Origin: DASUBV01 sp036501025
GTDB taxonomy: Bacteria > Actinomycetota > Actinomycetes > Streptosporangiales > Streptosporangiaceae
Assembly: GCA_036501025.1 (NCBI GenBank)
Contig: DASYBB010000074.1
Coordinates: forward strand, 16,248-80,247
Direction of reading: 5' to 3'
DNA length: 64,000 nt
The notes beneath the pieces are model-generated. The model saw nothing but the letters and a program-made list of their open reading frames with translations. It was not told the origin of the DNA and did no database searches. This document shows, piece by piece, positions 36,336 to 45,526 of the stretch. Each line of letters opens with the position of its first letter. The stretch's first letter is position 1. The position numbers and the translations under genes are program-made.

Positions 36336-37769
36336 CTACCAGCCGGCGGGCAGCGGCATTCCCTCGGTGTAGCCGGCCGCGCCCTGGATCCCGACCAGGG
36401 CGCGCTCGTGCAGCCCGTCCAGCGTGTCGGCGCCCGCGTACGCGCAGGCGCTGCGCAGCCCGGCGGTGATCTCGTCGATCAGGTCCTCCACGCCGGGCCG
36501 TTGCGGGTCGAGGTACATCCGGGAGGTCGAGATGCCCTCCTCGAACAGCTCCTTGCGGGCCCGGTCGAACGCCGAGTCGGCCGCCGACCGCAGCCGCACG
36601 GCCCGCGCCGAGGCCATGCCGAAGCTCTCCTTGAACAGCTTGCCGTCGGCGTCCCGGAACACGTCGCCGGGGGACTCGCAGGTGCCGGCGAACCACGAGC
36701 CGATCATGACGTTCGACGCGCCCGCGGCCAGGGCGAGGGCGACATCGCGCGGGTAGCGCACCCCGCCGTCGGCCCAGACGTGCGCGCCCAGGCGCCGCGC
36801 CTCGGCCGCGCACTCCAGCACCGCGCTGAACTGCGGCCGGCCGACCCCCGTCATCATCCGGGTGGTGCACATCGCGCCCGGCCCGACGCCGACCTTGACG
36901 ATGTCGGCCCCGGCCGCGACCAGGTCGGCCACGCCGTCCGCGGTGACCACGTTGCCCGCCACCACCGGCACCTGCGGCGCCAGCTCGCGCACCGCGCGCA
37001 GCGCCTGCAGCATCTTCTCCTGGTGCCCGTGCGCGGTGTCGACGACCAGCAGGTCGGTGCCCGCGTCGAGGAGCAGCTTGGCCTTGGCCGCCACGTCGCC
37101 GTTGATGCCGATCGCGGTGCCGATCCGCAGCCGGCCGCCGGCGTCGGCGGCGGGCTGGTAGAGGGTGGCGCGCAGCGCGCCGGTCCGGGTCAGGATGCCC
37201 ACGCACCGGCCCGACGCGTCGACGACCGGCGCGAGGCGGTGCCGCCCGTCGTGCAGCAGCCCGAACGCCCGCTCCGGGTCTGTCCCGGCGGGCAGGGTCA
37301 GCGGCTCGGCCGACATCACGTGCCCGAGCTGGGTGAACCGGTCCACGTCGGTGCAGTCGGCCTCGGTCGCCACGCCCAGCGGCCGGCCATCGCCGTCCAC
37401 CACGACCACGGCGCCGTGCGCCCGCTTGGGCAGCAGGCTCAGCGCGTGCCCCGTGGTGGCCTCCGGCCCGAGGGTGAGCGGCGTGTCGTGGACCAGGTCG
37501 CGGTCCTTGACCCAGGCGATGACCTCGGCCACCACGTCGGCCGGGATGTCCTGCGGCAGGATGGTGATCCCGCCGCGGCGGGCGACCGTCTCGGCCATCC
37601 GCCGCCCGGCCACCGCCGTCATGTTGGACACGATGACCGGGATCGTGGTCCCGCTGCCGTCGGCCGTGCCCAGGCTCACGTCGAGGCGGGACGCCACGGC
37701 TGACCGCCGCGGGGTCAGGAAGACGTCACTGTAGGTGAGATCGTGGGCTGGCTCGGTGAGGAATCGCAC
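36336..37769 (-). CDS. guaB1: GuaB1-family IMP dehydrogenase-related protein (GMP reductase)
   Basis: This 477-residue TIM-barrel enzyme belongs to the GuaB1 group, shown in mycobacteria to reduce GMP to IMP in purine salvage. The N-terminus is AHDLTYSDVFLTPRRSAV. A CBS-domain pair, the nucleotide-sensing module, is inserted at about 95-215. The catalytic cysteine lies in GVGPGAMCTTRMMTGVG (about 300). ADGGVRYPRDVALALAAGA and GSWFAGTCESPG follow. It is shorter than true GuaB and has the MCTTR form of the loop. It stands alone. Confidence 0.9.
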   Translation of the reverse strand: MRFLTEPAHDLTYSDVFLTPRRSAVASRLDVSLGTADGSGTTIPVIVSNMTAVAGRRMAETVARRGGITILPQDIPADVVAEVIAWVKDRDLVHDTPLTLGPEATTGHALSLLPKRAHGAVVVVDGDGRPLGVATEADCTDVDRFTQLGHVMSAEPLTLPAGTDPERAFGLLHDGRHRLAPVVDASGRCVGILTRTGALRATLYQPAADAGGRLRIGTAIGINGDVAAKAKLLLDAGTDLLVVDTAHGHQEKMLQALRAVRELAPQVPVVAGNVVTADGVADLVAAGADIVKVGVGPGAMCTTRMMTGVGRPQFSAVLECAAEARRLGAHVWADGGVRYPRDVALALAAGASNVMIGSWFAGTCESPGDVFRDADGKLFKESFGMASARAVRLRSAADSAFDRARKELFEEGISTSRMYLDPQRPGVEDLIDEITAGLRSACAYAGADTLDGLHERALVGIQGAAGYTEGMPLPAGW

Positions 37770-37816
37770 GCCTTCGATTCTCCCCCGGGCGGCGGGCCGG
37801 TCGGACCGGGGCGCGG

Positions 37817-38641
37817 TCAGGCCAGGTGGAACGCCGCGTACATGATGGCGCTGAGCCGGTCCTCCATCTCGGCCCGGGGCAGCCGGACCTCGACGCTGAA
37901 CAGGTAGTTCACCCGCTCCAGCATCATCAGGCAGGCCACCGCGGTGAGCTCGGCGTGCTCGCTGCGGGCGCCGCTGCCGTCGTTGGGCTGCGGGGCGCTG
38001 GGATCCGCCGCCGCGCCGGCCCCGGCGCCGGCGGTCATGCCCTGGGTGATGGCCTCGGCCAGCCGGAACAGCATCTGCAGCCCGTCGCCGTAGACCTCCT
38101 CGGCGACCACGTCGGCCTGGCTCAGGATGCGGATCACCGTCGCGTGGGCGGCGTAGACATCGCAGAACCGGTGCACCCAGCGCCGCAGCGCCGCCCGCCC
38201 CGACTCGTTCCGGGTCACCACGGGGAAGTCCTCGGTGATGACCTGCATGGCGTCCAGGGCGTCCCGCAGCAGCGTCTTGAACAGGTCGTCCTTGTTGGAG
38301 AAGTACAGGTAAAAGGTGCCGTGCGAGGTATTCGCCCGGCGCACCACGTCGTCGACGCGGACCGCCTGGAAGCCGCGCTCGTCGAACTCGACCAGGCCGG
38401 CCTCGAGCAGCTTGCGCACGGTCCGCTGGCCCTGGCGGCCGAGCGCCCGGCCCTGGGCCGGCTCGCCGCCGCCGAGCGACGGCGGCCGGGGCCGGCTCTC
38501 ATCGGGCGCGGCGGGGGCCGGGCGCGGGGCCGCCGCCGGCTCGCTGCGCGGCTTGGCTGACGCCCCGGCGCGCGGACGGTCAACGGCGTCGCGCGGACCC
38601 GGCGGCCTGCCGGCCGGGACCTGGCTACCTCCCGTTGTCAT
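37817..38641 (-). CDS. TetR-family transcriptional regulator
   Basis: This is a 274-residue regulator. A non-conserved Pro/Arg-rich leader of about 70 residues precedes the TetR helix-turn-helix (RKLLEAGLVEFDERGFQAVRVDDVVRRANTSHGTFYLYFSNKDDLF). The ligand-binding helical domain follows. It starts 9 bp after the stop of an MFS transporter gene on the same strand, so it probably controls that exporter in an operon. A later start is possible because the leader is low-complexity. Confidence 0.88.
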   Translation of the reverse strand: MTTGGSQVPAGRPPGPRDAVDRPRAGASAKPRSEPAAAPRPAPAAPDESRPRPPSLGGGEPAQGRALGRQGQRTVRKLLEAGLVEFDERGFQAVRVDDVVRRANTSHGTFYLYFSNKDDLFKTLLRDALDAMQVITEDFPVVTRNESGRAALRRWVHRFCDVYAAHATVIRILSQADVVAEEVYGDGLQMLFRLAEAITQGMTAGAGAGAAADPSAPQPNDGSGARSEHAELTAVACLMMLERVNYLFSVEVRLPRAEMEDRLSAIMYAAFHLA

Positions 38642-38650
38642 GGTGCGAGA

Positions 38651-39925
38651 CTAGCCGTCCGGCGCCGGTTGCGCGTTGATCGCATCACTCACTGCGAGTT
38701 TTTCACCATCTGGGGCGGCCGCGGCCCGGAGCCGGGACAGGCCCGCCAGGCAGCAGGCCAGGGCCAGGCCGCCCCAGCACGCCGCCAGGCGATAGCCCCA
38801 CCGGGCGCCGCCCGCGTCGACGGCCTGCCCGGCGACGGCCGAGCCGACCGCGATGCCGACCGAGGCGGCCGACGACACCCAGGCCATGCCCTCCGTGCGG
38901 CGGCCGGGCCGGGCCTGCTCCTCGACCAGGCTGAAGGCGGCGATCAGCGTGGGGGAGATGGTCAGGCCGGCGACGAAGATGACGGCCGCCAGCGCCGCCA
39001 GCCCCGGCATGATCCAGAACGTGGCCACCCCCGCCACGGTCAGTCCCAGCGTGACCGCGAACCGGCGGTCCAGCGGTGCCCGCCAGGCGCGGGAGCCGTA
39101 CCAGATGCCGCCGACGGCGCTGCCCAGGGCGTAGGTGCCGAGGATGAGCCCGGCCAGCGGCTTGTGGCCGTGCTGCTGGGCGAACGCCACCGTGCTCAGG
39201 TCGATCGTGGCGAACATGGCGCCGAGGAGCACGGTGACCGGCACCAGCGTCACCAGGCCCGGCGCCGGGAGCCGCGCGCCGCGCCGCGCGCCGGGCCGGG
39301 CCGCCGGGACCGGGTGCGCGGCCGGCTCCGTGCCGACCTGGCGGGCCAGCGCGAGCGTGCCCAGGGCGCAGGCCGCCGCGGCCGTGACCACCCCGGCCGC
39401 GGGCCGCACCTCCGTGGCGAGCAGCGTGACCACGGCCGGGCCGACCACGAAGACCAGCTCGTCGACGACCGACTCCAGCGCGTAGGCGGTGCCCAGGCCC
39501 GGCCCGCTGCCCAGCAGCGCGCTCCACCGGGCCCGGACCATCGAGCCGAGCGACGGCATCGCTGCGCCCGCCAGCGCGCCGGTGGCCAGCACGGCCCAGT
39601 CCGGCGCCCGCAGCTCGGCGCAGGTCACGAACACGCCCGTGGCGATCGTGAAGACCACGGCGGCCGGCCGCAGCACCCGGCCCTGACCGTAGCGGTCGGC
39701 CACCTTGGCCAGCTGCGGCGCGCAGACCGCATAGCTGACCGAGCCGGCCGCCGAGACCAGGCCGGCCAGCCCGTAGCGGCCGGTCAGCGCGGCCACGAGC
39801 AGCAGGCTGCCGAGGCTGAACATCGCCATCGGCATCCGCCCGATGGCCCCGGCGACGCAGAACCGCAGCGCACCGGGCGTGGCGAGCACGGCCCGGTAGG
39901 TACTCCCGGCCCGGATTTCGGTCAT
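38651..39925 (-). CDS. MFS transporter
   Basis: This 424-residue membrane transporter has about twelve helices. The loop 2-3 region reads KVADRYGQGRVLRP, a variant of the MFS GxxxDRxGRR motif. A basic central loop at about 215-235 separates the two six-helix halves. The ATG at 39925 is chosen from GGGAGG about 10 bases upstream; an earlier ATG would add 21 unrelated residues. Its pairing with a TetR gene suggests drug or metabolite export. Confidence 0.85.
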   Translation of the reverse strand: MTEIRAGSTYRAVLATPGALRFCVAGAIGRMPMAMFSLGSLLLVAALTGRYGLAGLVSAAGSVSYAVCAPQLAKVADRYGQGRVLRPAAVVFTIATGVFVTCAELRAPDWAVLATGALAGAAMPSLGSMVRARWSALLGSGPGLGTAYALESVVDELVFVVGPAVVTLLATEVRPAAGVVTAAAACALGTLALARQVGTEPAAHPVPAARPGARRGARLPAPGLVTLVPVTVLLGAMFATIDLSTVAFAQQHGHKPLAGLILGTYALGSAVGGIWYGSRAWRAPLDRRFAVTLGLTVAGVATFWIMPGLAALAAVIFVAGLTISPTLIAAFSLVEEQARPGRRTEGMAWVSSAASVGIAVGSAVAGQAVDAGGARWGYRLAACWGGLALACCLAGLSRLRAAAAPDGEKLAVSDAINAQPAPDG

Positions 39926-40039
39926 GTGGCCCCTGCCTCCCGCAAGGACGGTACCTGGACCGCCGGAGGCAGTTGTTGACCAGGTCATCGACCTGGGCGG
40001 GTTGGACCGTGAACAAGCGCGGGTTACTGTGGACGAGCC

Positions 40040-41266
40040 ATGGGACGCCTCTCCCGGCGCTGCCGCGCCGCGCTCGCGCCCGGCCCCCGCCTACCCGGAC
40101 CCGTCCGAGCCAGGTGCTGGCGCTCCGCCCTGGCCATCGCGAGCATCGTCGGGCTCGGCGCCCCGGCCCTGAGCGCGGCGGCCGCCCGCGCGTCCGCGTC
40201 GCCCTCGCCGTCAACGTCCCCGGCCGCCGCCCACGGGCCGGCCTTCGGCCGGATCGTCCTGCCGGACCTGCTGATCGTCGCGCCGCGCGGGCTGAGCCGC
40301 CAGCAGGAGGCGCGGCTGGCGGCGATCCCCGGCGTGCGCAGCTCGATCAGCTTCGACGGCGCCCAGATCAAGGTCGGCGGGAAGTCAGCCAGCGCGATCG
40401 CGGTGAACCCGGCCACCTTCCGGTCCTGGGTCCCGGTCCGCACCGCGTCGGATCAGGCGCTGTGGACCGCGCTGGACCACGGCCAGTTCATCGCCGCGAG
40501 CGCGGCCGGGAGCCGGCTCGGGCTGAAGCCGGGCACCGCCTACCCGGTGGCGGGCGCCCCCGGCGGGAAGCTCCGGTTCGGGTCGGCGGCGCGCCTGGCC
40601 CTGAACGGGGTGGACCTGCTCGTCAACCAGGCCCAGTCGGCCCGGCTCGGGCTGGTCCGCCAGGTGGCCGCGCTGATCAGCGCGCCGGGCGTGGCCATGC
40701 CCAAGCTGACCAAGGCGGTATCCGCCATCCTCGGGCCCAGCGGGCAGCTGGAGAGCCTGCGCAGCCAGCAGCTCGCGCCGGCCGGCGCGGCGGGCGGCAC
40801 GGGGTCGCCGGGCGCCCCGTCCGGGTCGGCCGGGCCCGGCGCCGGCGCGGGCGGCGCGGGTACGGGCGCGTCCGGGCTGCCCACCACCTACCTGCAGCTG
40901 TTCCAGGAGTCCGCGGCCCGGTACTGCCCGGGCCTGTCCTGGACGGTGCTGGCCGCCATCGGCCAGATCGAGAGCGCCGACGGGACCAACGTCGGCCCGT
41001 CCAGCGCGGGCGCGCTCGGCCCCATGCAGTTCCTGCCGTCGACCTGGGCCATCTGGGGCATCGACGGCTTCGGCCAGGCCGGCCCGCCCAACGTGCTGAA
41101 CCCCTATGACGCGGTGCCGTCCGCGGCGCGGCTGCTGTGCGCCGACGGGGCCGCGCGGGGCGGCGCGGCCCTGTCCGCCGCGATCTTCGACTACAACCAC
41201 GCCGACTGGTACGTCCGCGAGGTGCTGCAGCTCGCGTCGGCCTACGCGGCGGAGTTCCCGCAGTAG
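40040..41266 (+). CDS. Secreted lytic transglycosylase (SLT/MltB-like)
   Basis: This is a 408-residue exported protein with a long basic signal region and a hydrophobic core at about 27-50. A unique N-terminal domain (about 65-240) and a Gly/Ala/Pro linker follow. The C-terminal lysozyme-like domain has the catalytic glutamate in LAAIGQIESADG (about 311), then SAGALGPMQFLPSTWAIWG and AAIFDYNHADWYVREVL. It should cleave peptidoglycan glycan strands during growth or spore processes. It is followed closely by ferrochelatase but is probably a separate function. Confidence 0.85.
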   Translation: MGRLSRRCRAALAPGPRLPGPVRARCWRSALAIASIVGLGAPALSAAAARASASPSPSTSPAAAHGPAFGRIVLPDLLIVAPRGLSRQQEARLAAIPGVRSSISFDGAQIKVGGKSASAIAVNPATFRSWVPVRTASDQALWTALDHGQFIAASAAGSRLGLKPGTAYPVAGAPGGKLRFGSAARLALNGVDLLVNQAQSARLGLVRQVAALISAPGVAMPKLTKAVSAILGPSGQLESLRSQQLAPAGAAGGTGSPGAPSGSAGPGAGAGGAGTGASGLPTTYLQLFQESAARYCPGLSWTVLAAIGQIESADGTNVGPSSAGALGPMQFLPSTWAIWGIDGFGQAGPPNVLNPYDAVPSAARLLCADGAARGGAALSAAIFDYNHADWYVREVLQLASAYAAEFPQ

Positions 41267-41294
41267 CGCCGCAGACACTGATTGGATGTGGGCT

Positions 41295-42389
41295 ATGGCG
41301 GCATATGACGCATTCCTGCTCGTTTCGTTCGGCGGCCCGGAAGGGCCTGCCGACGTCATGCCCTTCCTGCGCAACGTGACCGCGGGCCGCAACGTGCCGG
41401 ACAGCCGCCTGGAGCAGGTGGCCGAGCACTACTACGCCTTCGGCGGGGTCAGCCCGATCAACGGGCAGTGCCGTGACCTGCTGGCCGCCATCGAGAAGGA
41501 CTTCGGGGCGGCCGGCATCGACCTGCCGGTCTACTGGGGCAACCGGAACTGGCCGCCCTACCTGGCCGACACGGTGGCGGCCATGGCGGCCGACGGCGTG
41601 CGCCGCGGCCTGGCCTTCGCCACGTCGGCCTACAGCTCGTACTCCAGCTGCCGGCAGTACCTGGACGACATCGAGCAGGCCCGGGCCGCGGCCGGGCCCG
41701 CCGCGCCGCGGATCGACAAGATCACGCCGTACTTCGGCCAGCCGGGCTTCGCCGACGCGTTCACGGCCGCCGCCGCAGCGGCGGTGGCGTCCCTGCCGGC
41801 GGCCGTCCGCGACGACGTCGACCTGGTCTTCACCGCCCACAGCATCCCCGCGGGCATGGCCGCCGCGAGCGGCCCGGACGGCGGCGCGTACCCCGCCCAG
41901 CTGGCGCAGGTGGCCGGGGTCGTTGCCGGGCGGCTGGGGACCCGGCGGCCGTGGCGGCTGGCCTACTCCAGCCGCAGCGGGCCGCCGTCGCAGCCGTGGC
42001 TGGTCCCGGACGTGAACGACTGCCTGGCCGAGCTGGCCGCGGCCGGATCGCGCGCCGTCGCGGTGGTCCCGATCGGATTCGTGTCCGATCACATGGAGGT
42101 CCGGTTCGACCTCGACGTGGAGGCGGCCGAAACGGCGCGGCGGCTCGGGCTGCCGTTCGCCCGCGCCCGGACGCCGGGGGTCAGCCCGCCGTTCGTGGCC
42201 ATGGTCACCGACCTGGTCCGGCAGTGGCAGGCGAGCCCGCCGGCCGGGCCGCTGGGCGTCTCGTCCGCGGCCGGGCCGGGCGGGGCCGCGGCCGCGGGCG
42301 GCTTCTGCCGCCACGACGCCTGCTGTGCCCTGAGCCCCGCGCCGCCCGTGCCGGCTCCGCCCGCCGCCGCGCCGCGAGCCGCCGGGTGA
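41295..42389 (+). CDS. hemH: Ferrochelatase (coproporphyrin/protoporphyrin ferrochelatase)
   Basis: This 364-residue enzyme inserts ferrous iron into a porphyrin to finish haem. Actinobacterial members mostly act on coproporphyrin III. Motifs are AFLLVSFGGPEGPADVMPFL, YWGNRNWPPYLADTV, the catalytic histidine in VFTAHSIPAGM, and VVPIGFVSDHMEVRFDLD. The C-terminal cysteines FCRHDACC, with an upstream one near SSCRQ, match ligands of the [2Fe-2S] cluster seen in mycobacterial ferrochelatase. An ATG three codons earlier at 41286 is an alternative start. Its stop overlaps the start of the inositol monophosphatase gene (GTGA). Confidence 0.93.
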   Translation: MAAYDAFLLVSFGGPEGPADVMPFLRNVTAGRNVPDSRLEQVAEHYYAFGGVSPINGQCRDLLAAIEKDFGAAGIDLPVYWGNRNWPPYLADTVAAMAADGVRRGLAFATSAYSSYSSCRQYLDDIEQARAAAGPAAPRIDKITPYFGQPGFADAFTAAAAAAVASLPAAVRDDVDLVFTAHSIPAGMAAASGPDGGAYPAQLAQVAGVVAGRLGTRRPWRLAYSSRSGPPSQPWLVPDVNDCLAELAAAGSRAVAVVPIGFVSDHMEVRFDLDVEAAETARRLGLPFARARTPGVSPPFVAMVTDLVRQWQASPPAGPLGVSSAAGPGGAAAAGGFCRHDACCALSPAPPVPAPPAAAPRAAG

Positions 42390-43225
42390 GCGAGGTCCCG
42401 GCGCCGGAGCCCGCCGTCCTGGCCGAGCTGGGCGAGCTGGCCTGCGCCGTCGCGCTCGAGGCCGGCGAGCTGCTGCGGTCCCGGCACGGCCAGGTGCGGG
42501 TGGTGCAGACGAAGTCGAGCCCGACCGATGTCGTCACGCAGATGGACCGGGACGCGGAGGACCTCATCCGCGACCGGATCCTGGCCGCGCGGCCGGGCGA
42601 CGCGATCCTGGGCGAGGAGGGCGGCCAGCCGGGGCCGGTCGGCGCCGGCGGCGTCCGCTGGGTCGTGGACCCGCTGGACGGCACGGTGAACTACCTCTAC
42701 GGGCTGCCGGACTGGTCGGTCAGCATCGCGGCCGAGCTCGACGGCACCGTGGTGGCCGGCGCGGTCAGCGTGCCGGAGCGGCAGACCCTGTTCAGCGCCC
42801 GGCTCGGCGGCGGCGCCTGGCAGCGCGCGGCCGGCGCGGCGCCGGCGGCGCTGTCCTGCAGGGCCGGGGTCGCGCTCGCCGACGCGCTGGTCGGCACCGG
42901 GTTCGGCTACTTCGCGGCCCGGCGCGCGGTGCAGGGCCGGGTCGTCGCGGCGGTGCTGCCGCGGGTGCGCGACATCCGCCGGGGCGGGTCGGCCGCGGTG
43001 GAGCTGTGCTCGGTGGCGGCCGGCCATCTCGACGCGTTCTACGAGCGCGGCCTGAACCCCTGGGATGTGGCCGCGGGCGGCCTGATCGCCCGGGAGGCGG
43101 GCGCCCGGGTGGGCGGCCTGCACGGCCGGCCGGCCGGCGACTCGATGACGATCGCGGCCGGGCCGCGCCTGTTCGGTCCGCTGCACGACCTGCTGGCCGG
43201 CCTGGACCCCGAGCGCGACGGCTAG
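42386..43225 (+). CDS. Inositol monophosphatase family protein
   Basis: This 279-residue Mg-dependent phosphatase would release inositol or a similar polyol from its phosphate. Metal-site motifs are GEEGG, WVVDPLDGTVNYLYG and NPWDVAAGGLIAREAGARV. The GTG start is coupled to ferrochelatase by a 4-bp overlap. The hemH-IMPase pairing, with DUF4193 a few genes away, matches what I recall from Streptomyces chromosomes, so this is a conserved core neighbourhood. Confidence 0.9.
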   Translation: MSEVPAPEPAVLAELGELACAVALEAGELLRSRHGQVRVVQTKSSPTDVVTQMDRDAEDLIRDRILAARPGDAILGEEGGQPGPVGAGGVRWVVDPLDGTVNYLYGLPDWSVSIAAELDGTVVAGAVSVPERQTLFSARLGGGAWQRAAGAAPAALSCRAGVALADALVGTGFGYFAARRAVQGRVVAAVLPRVRDIRRGGSAAVELCSVAAGHLDAFYERGLNPWDVAAGGLIAREAGARVGGLHGRPAGDSMTIAAGPRLFGPLHDLLAGLDPERDG

Positions 43226-43302
43226 CCCGCCCGGGCACCTGCCCGCCGGGCCGTCCGCACTGGCCCCGTACTGGCCCGCCCGTACTGGCCCGCCCGCGCC
43301 GG

Positions 43303-44823
43303 TCAGGCCCTGGCCAGGGTCCCGCTCGCGGGCGGGGCGCCCTTGCCGCGGAAGGTGAACGACATCCCGGTCCCGGTGCTGCTCAGCACCACCGGCCCGT
43401 TGCCGCACTTGTTCTGCCCGGTGATGATGCCCTGGCTGAGGGTCAGGGCGCCGCTGGCCGCGGTGGACTGCGGGGTCAGCTCGCCGGAGCAGACCGGGGT
43501 CCCGGAGCTGGAGTAGGCGATCGTGTCCGGGCCGGCCGAGCCCGCGACCAGGCTGATCGTGACGTCGAGGGTGGTGCCGGCGATGCCGAGCGTGACCTGG
43601 CCGCGCCAGTTGCCGACCAGCCCGGCCGGGATGGTCGGCCGGGGCGACGGCGCCGCGCTGTCGGTGGACGACACCGGGCTGGTCGAGTCGTCCGCCGGGC
43701 CGGCGGCCGGCGGAGGGCTGGGGGAGGAGCCCCCGGCCAGGTGGACGAGGAGGAAGGCGACGGCCGCGGTGAGGACCAGCGCGACGGCGATGGGCACCAC
43801 GGGGAGCCGCCGGCCGGGCGCGCTGCCGCCCGGTCCGCGCCCGGTGCCGGCCCGGCCGGGGTCCGTGCGCTGGCCGGCCCGGCCGCCCGGGGCCCGGCTG
43901 CCGCGGCTGTCCGGGCCGCGGCTGTCCGGGCCGCGGCTGTCCGGGCCGCTGCTGTCCGGGCCGCGGCTGTCCGGGCCGGGGTGGCGGGCCGTCCGGCCGC
44001 CCGGAGCGGTGCGGGCCGTCGCGCGGGCCTGCTGCTGGGCGTCGCGCTCGGCCGCGGCCCGCTGCGCGGCCTCGGCCAGCTGGGCCGCCCGGCGCGAGCC
44101 CTCGGCCAGCGTCCCGGCCTCCGGAGCGCCCTCGCCAAGCAGGTCAAGGACCACCACCCGCGCCTCGGGGCGGAAGCCGGGGTCGCCGGACAGGCAGTCG
44201 GCGACGACCTCGCGCAGCACCTCGGGCAGCACGTCGAGGTCGGCGAGCGTGGCGGGCGGCCGTCCCATCGAGGCGAAGACCATCGTCTGCGCCCAGGCCA
44301 GCATGTCCGCGGCCGGCGTGGCCGGCCCGTAGGGCGGGGTGATCCCGAACTCGATCACGCGCGGGCCGTCCGGGGTGAGGATGACGTGCTCGGGCCCGAA
44401 GCTGCCGTGCACGAGCCCGGCCTGGTGCACCGCGGCCAGCCCGGTGGCACTGCCCATGGCCAGCGCGTCCAGCTCGAGCGCCCGGAACCGGCCGCTGTCG
44501 GCCACCGCCTCGAGCAGCGAGCGGCCGGGCATGTACTCGCTGACCAGGTAGGCGTAGTCCTCGTCCGCGCCGAAATCCATGATCCGGGCGGCGCAGAACG
44601 GCGGCACCCGCCGGGCCGAGCCGGCCTCGGCGGCGAACCGGTCCCGCGCCGCCGCATCGTGCGTCCAGGCCCCGCGCAGCAGCCGGATGGCGAGTTGAGT
44701 GCCGTCCGGCCCGGCCGCCAGGTAGAACGGCCCGGCGCCGGGCAGCCCCGAGATGCGCCCGTCGAGGCGGTACCGCCCGATCCGGTCCGGATCTTCAGCT
44801 CGGAGCGGAGTGACTTTGGGCAC
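43303..44823 (-). CDS. Transmembrane Ser/Thr-kinase-fold protein, probable pseudokinase
   Basis: This is a 506-residue protein. Residues 15-230 follow the bacterial Hanks-kinase fold, but the catalytic residues have changed. The ATP lysine of VAIK is Arg47 (LAIRLL). HRDxKPxN reads HGSFGPEH (139-146), so the catalytic aspartate is Ser141. DFG reads EFG (158-160). The Gly-rich loop is also poor. A coiled Ala-rich region, five tandem GPDSR units (43901-43975), one transmembrane helix (about 341-363) and an exported beta-rich domain with two cysteines follow. The GTG start has GGGGGAG about 7 bp upstream. It likely acts as a scaffold or regulated binding protein rather than an active kinase. Confidence 0.82.
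   Translation of the reverse strand: MPKVTPLRAEDPDRIGRYRLDGRISGLPGAGPFYLAAGPDGTQLAIRLLRGAWTHDAAARDRFAAEAGSARRVPPFCAARIMDFGADEDYAYLVSEYMPGRSLLEAVADSGRFRALELDALAMGSATGLAAVHQAGLVHGSFGPEHVILTPDGPRVIEFGITPPYGPATPAADMLAWAQTMVFASMGRPPATLADLDVLPEVLREVVADCLSGDPGFRPEARVVVLDLLGEGAPEAGTLAEGSRRAAQLAEAAQRAAAERDAQQQARATARTAPGGRTARHPGPDSRGPDSSGPDSRGPDSRGPDSRGSRAPGGRAGQRTDPGRAGTGRGPGGSAPGRRLPVVPIAVALVLTAAVAFLLVHLAGGSSPSPPPAAGPADDSTSPVSSTDSAAPSPRPTIPAGLVGNWRGQVTLGIAGTTLDVTISLVAGSAGPDTIAYSSSGTPVCSGELTPQSTAASGALTLSQGIITGQNKCGNGPVVLSSTGTGMSFTFRGKGAPPASGTLARA
43901..43975 (-). repeat. Five 15-bp tandem repeats in the pseudokinase linker
   Basis: Five copies of CCGCGGCTGTCCGGG (one with a single change) encode GPDSR pentapeptides just before the transmembrane helix. 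Confidence 0.88.
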
Positions 44824-45163
44824 AGACCAGCTCCCCCGTGGTCTTCTTCGGTGGCACGATGGGTGGTTCGTACCATACGCACTTTGTGCTTCACAGTTGG
44901 GCGGATCGCCCGAATCGGCCCGGCCCGGCCCGGCGGGCCGCGCTGCGGGCTGCGTATTTACTGGCGACATAGTGGTTCGAAGGCCGGCGGGCGGGGCATT
45001 CCGGTGGGGCGCCCGGCCGCGACACGCCAGCGACGTCTCCGACCTGAGGTGTGCGGCGCGCCGGGACGTGGAAGAATTCCCCGCCGGAATCGGGCACAAC
45101 CGAGGCTTCCCGAGCGTTACATCCGCGCGACGAGGTTAGTGAGATGGAGGGTTAGGGCCCACG
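44824..45163. other. Divergent intergenic region, pseudokinase / DUF4193
   Basis: These 340 bp contain the promoters of both flanking genes. A lower-GC patch lies at 44860-44900. I see no RNA gene or clear operator. Confidence 0.45.
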
Positions 45164-45463
45164 ATGGCTACCGACTACGACAGCCCGAGGAAGACCGACG
45201 ACGAGCTAACTGAGGACAGCCTGCAGGAGCTTCAGGCGCGCCGGATGGACAAGTCAGCCACGGTGATCGACCTCGACCCCGACGATGTCGCGGAGTCGCT
45301 GGAGCTTCCGGGGGCGGATCTGTCCAACGAGGAACTCTCATTTCGAGTCATTCCGCGCCAGGCAGACGAGTTCACCTGCTCAAGCTGTTTCCTCGTGCAC
45401 CACAGGAGTCAGCTCGCCGAGACCCGCGGCAGCCAGCTTGTCTGCCGCGAGTGCGCTGCCTGA
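45164..45463 (+). CDS. DUF4193 family protein
   Basis: This is a 99-residue acidic cytoplasmic protein matching the actinobacterial DUF4193 pattern: MATDYDSPR at the start, then SATVIDLDPDDVAESLELPGADL. A C-terminal zinc-ribbon-like pair follows (FTCSSCFLVHHRSQL and LVCRECA), whose four cysteines could bind zinc. It is nearly universal in actinobacteria, but its function is unknown. A GGAGGG about 12 bp upstream may serve the ribosome. Confidence 0.92.
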   Translation: MATDYDSPRKTDDELTEDSLQELQARRMDKSATVIDLDPDDVAESLELPGADLSNEELSFRVIPRQADEFTCSSCFLVHHRSQLAETRGSQLVCRECAA

Positions 45464-45526
45464 CCGGGGGCGTGAGCACGACGTAACGGGGCAGTCCGCG
45501 GTCCCGCCCGGCCCGGTCGGCCGGGG

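Noticed and set aside
43230..43300. GTACTGGCCCGCCC repeated twice between the convergent IMPase and pseudokinase genes.
   Set aside because: Only two short copies in a GC-rich gap; no function or clear hairpin.
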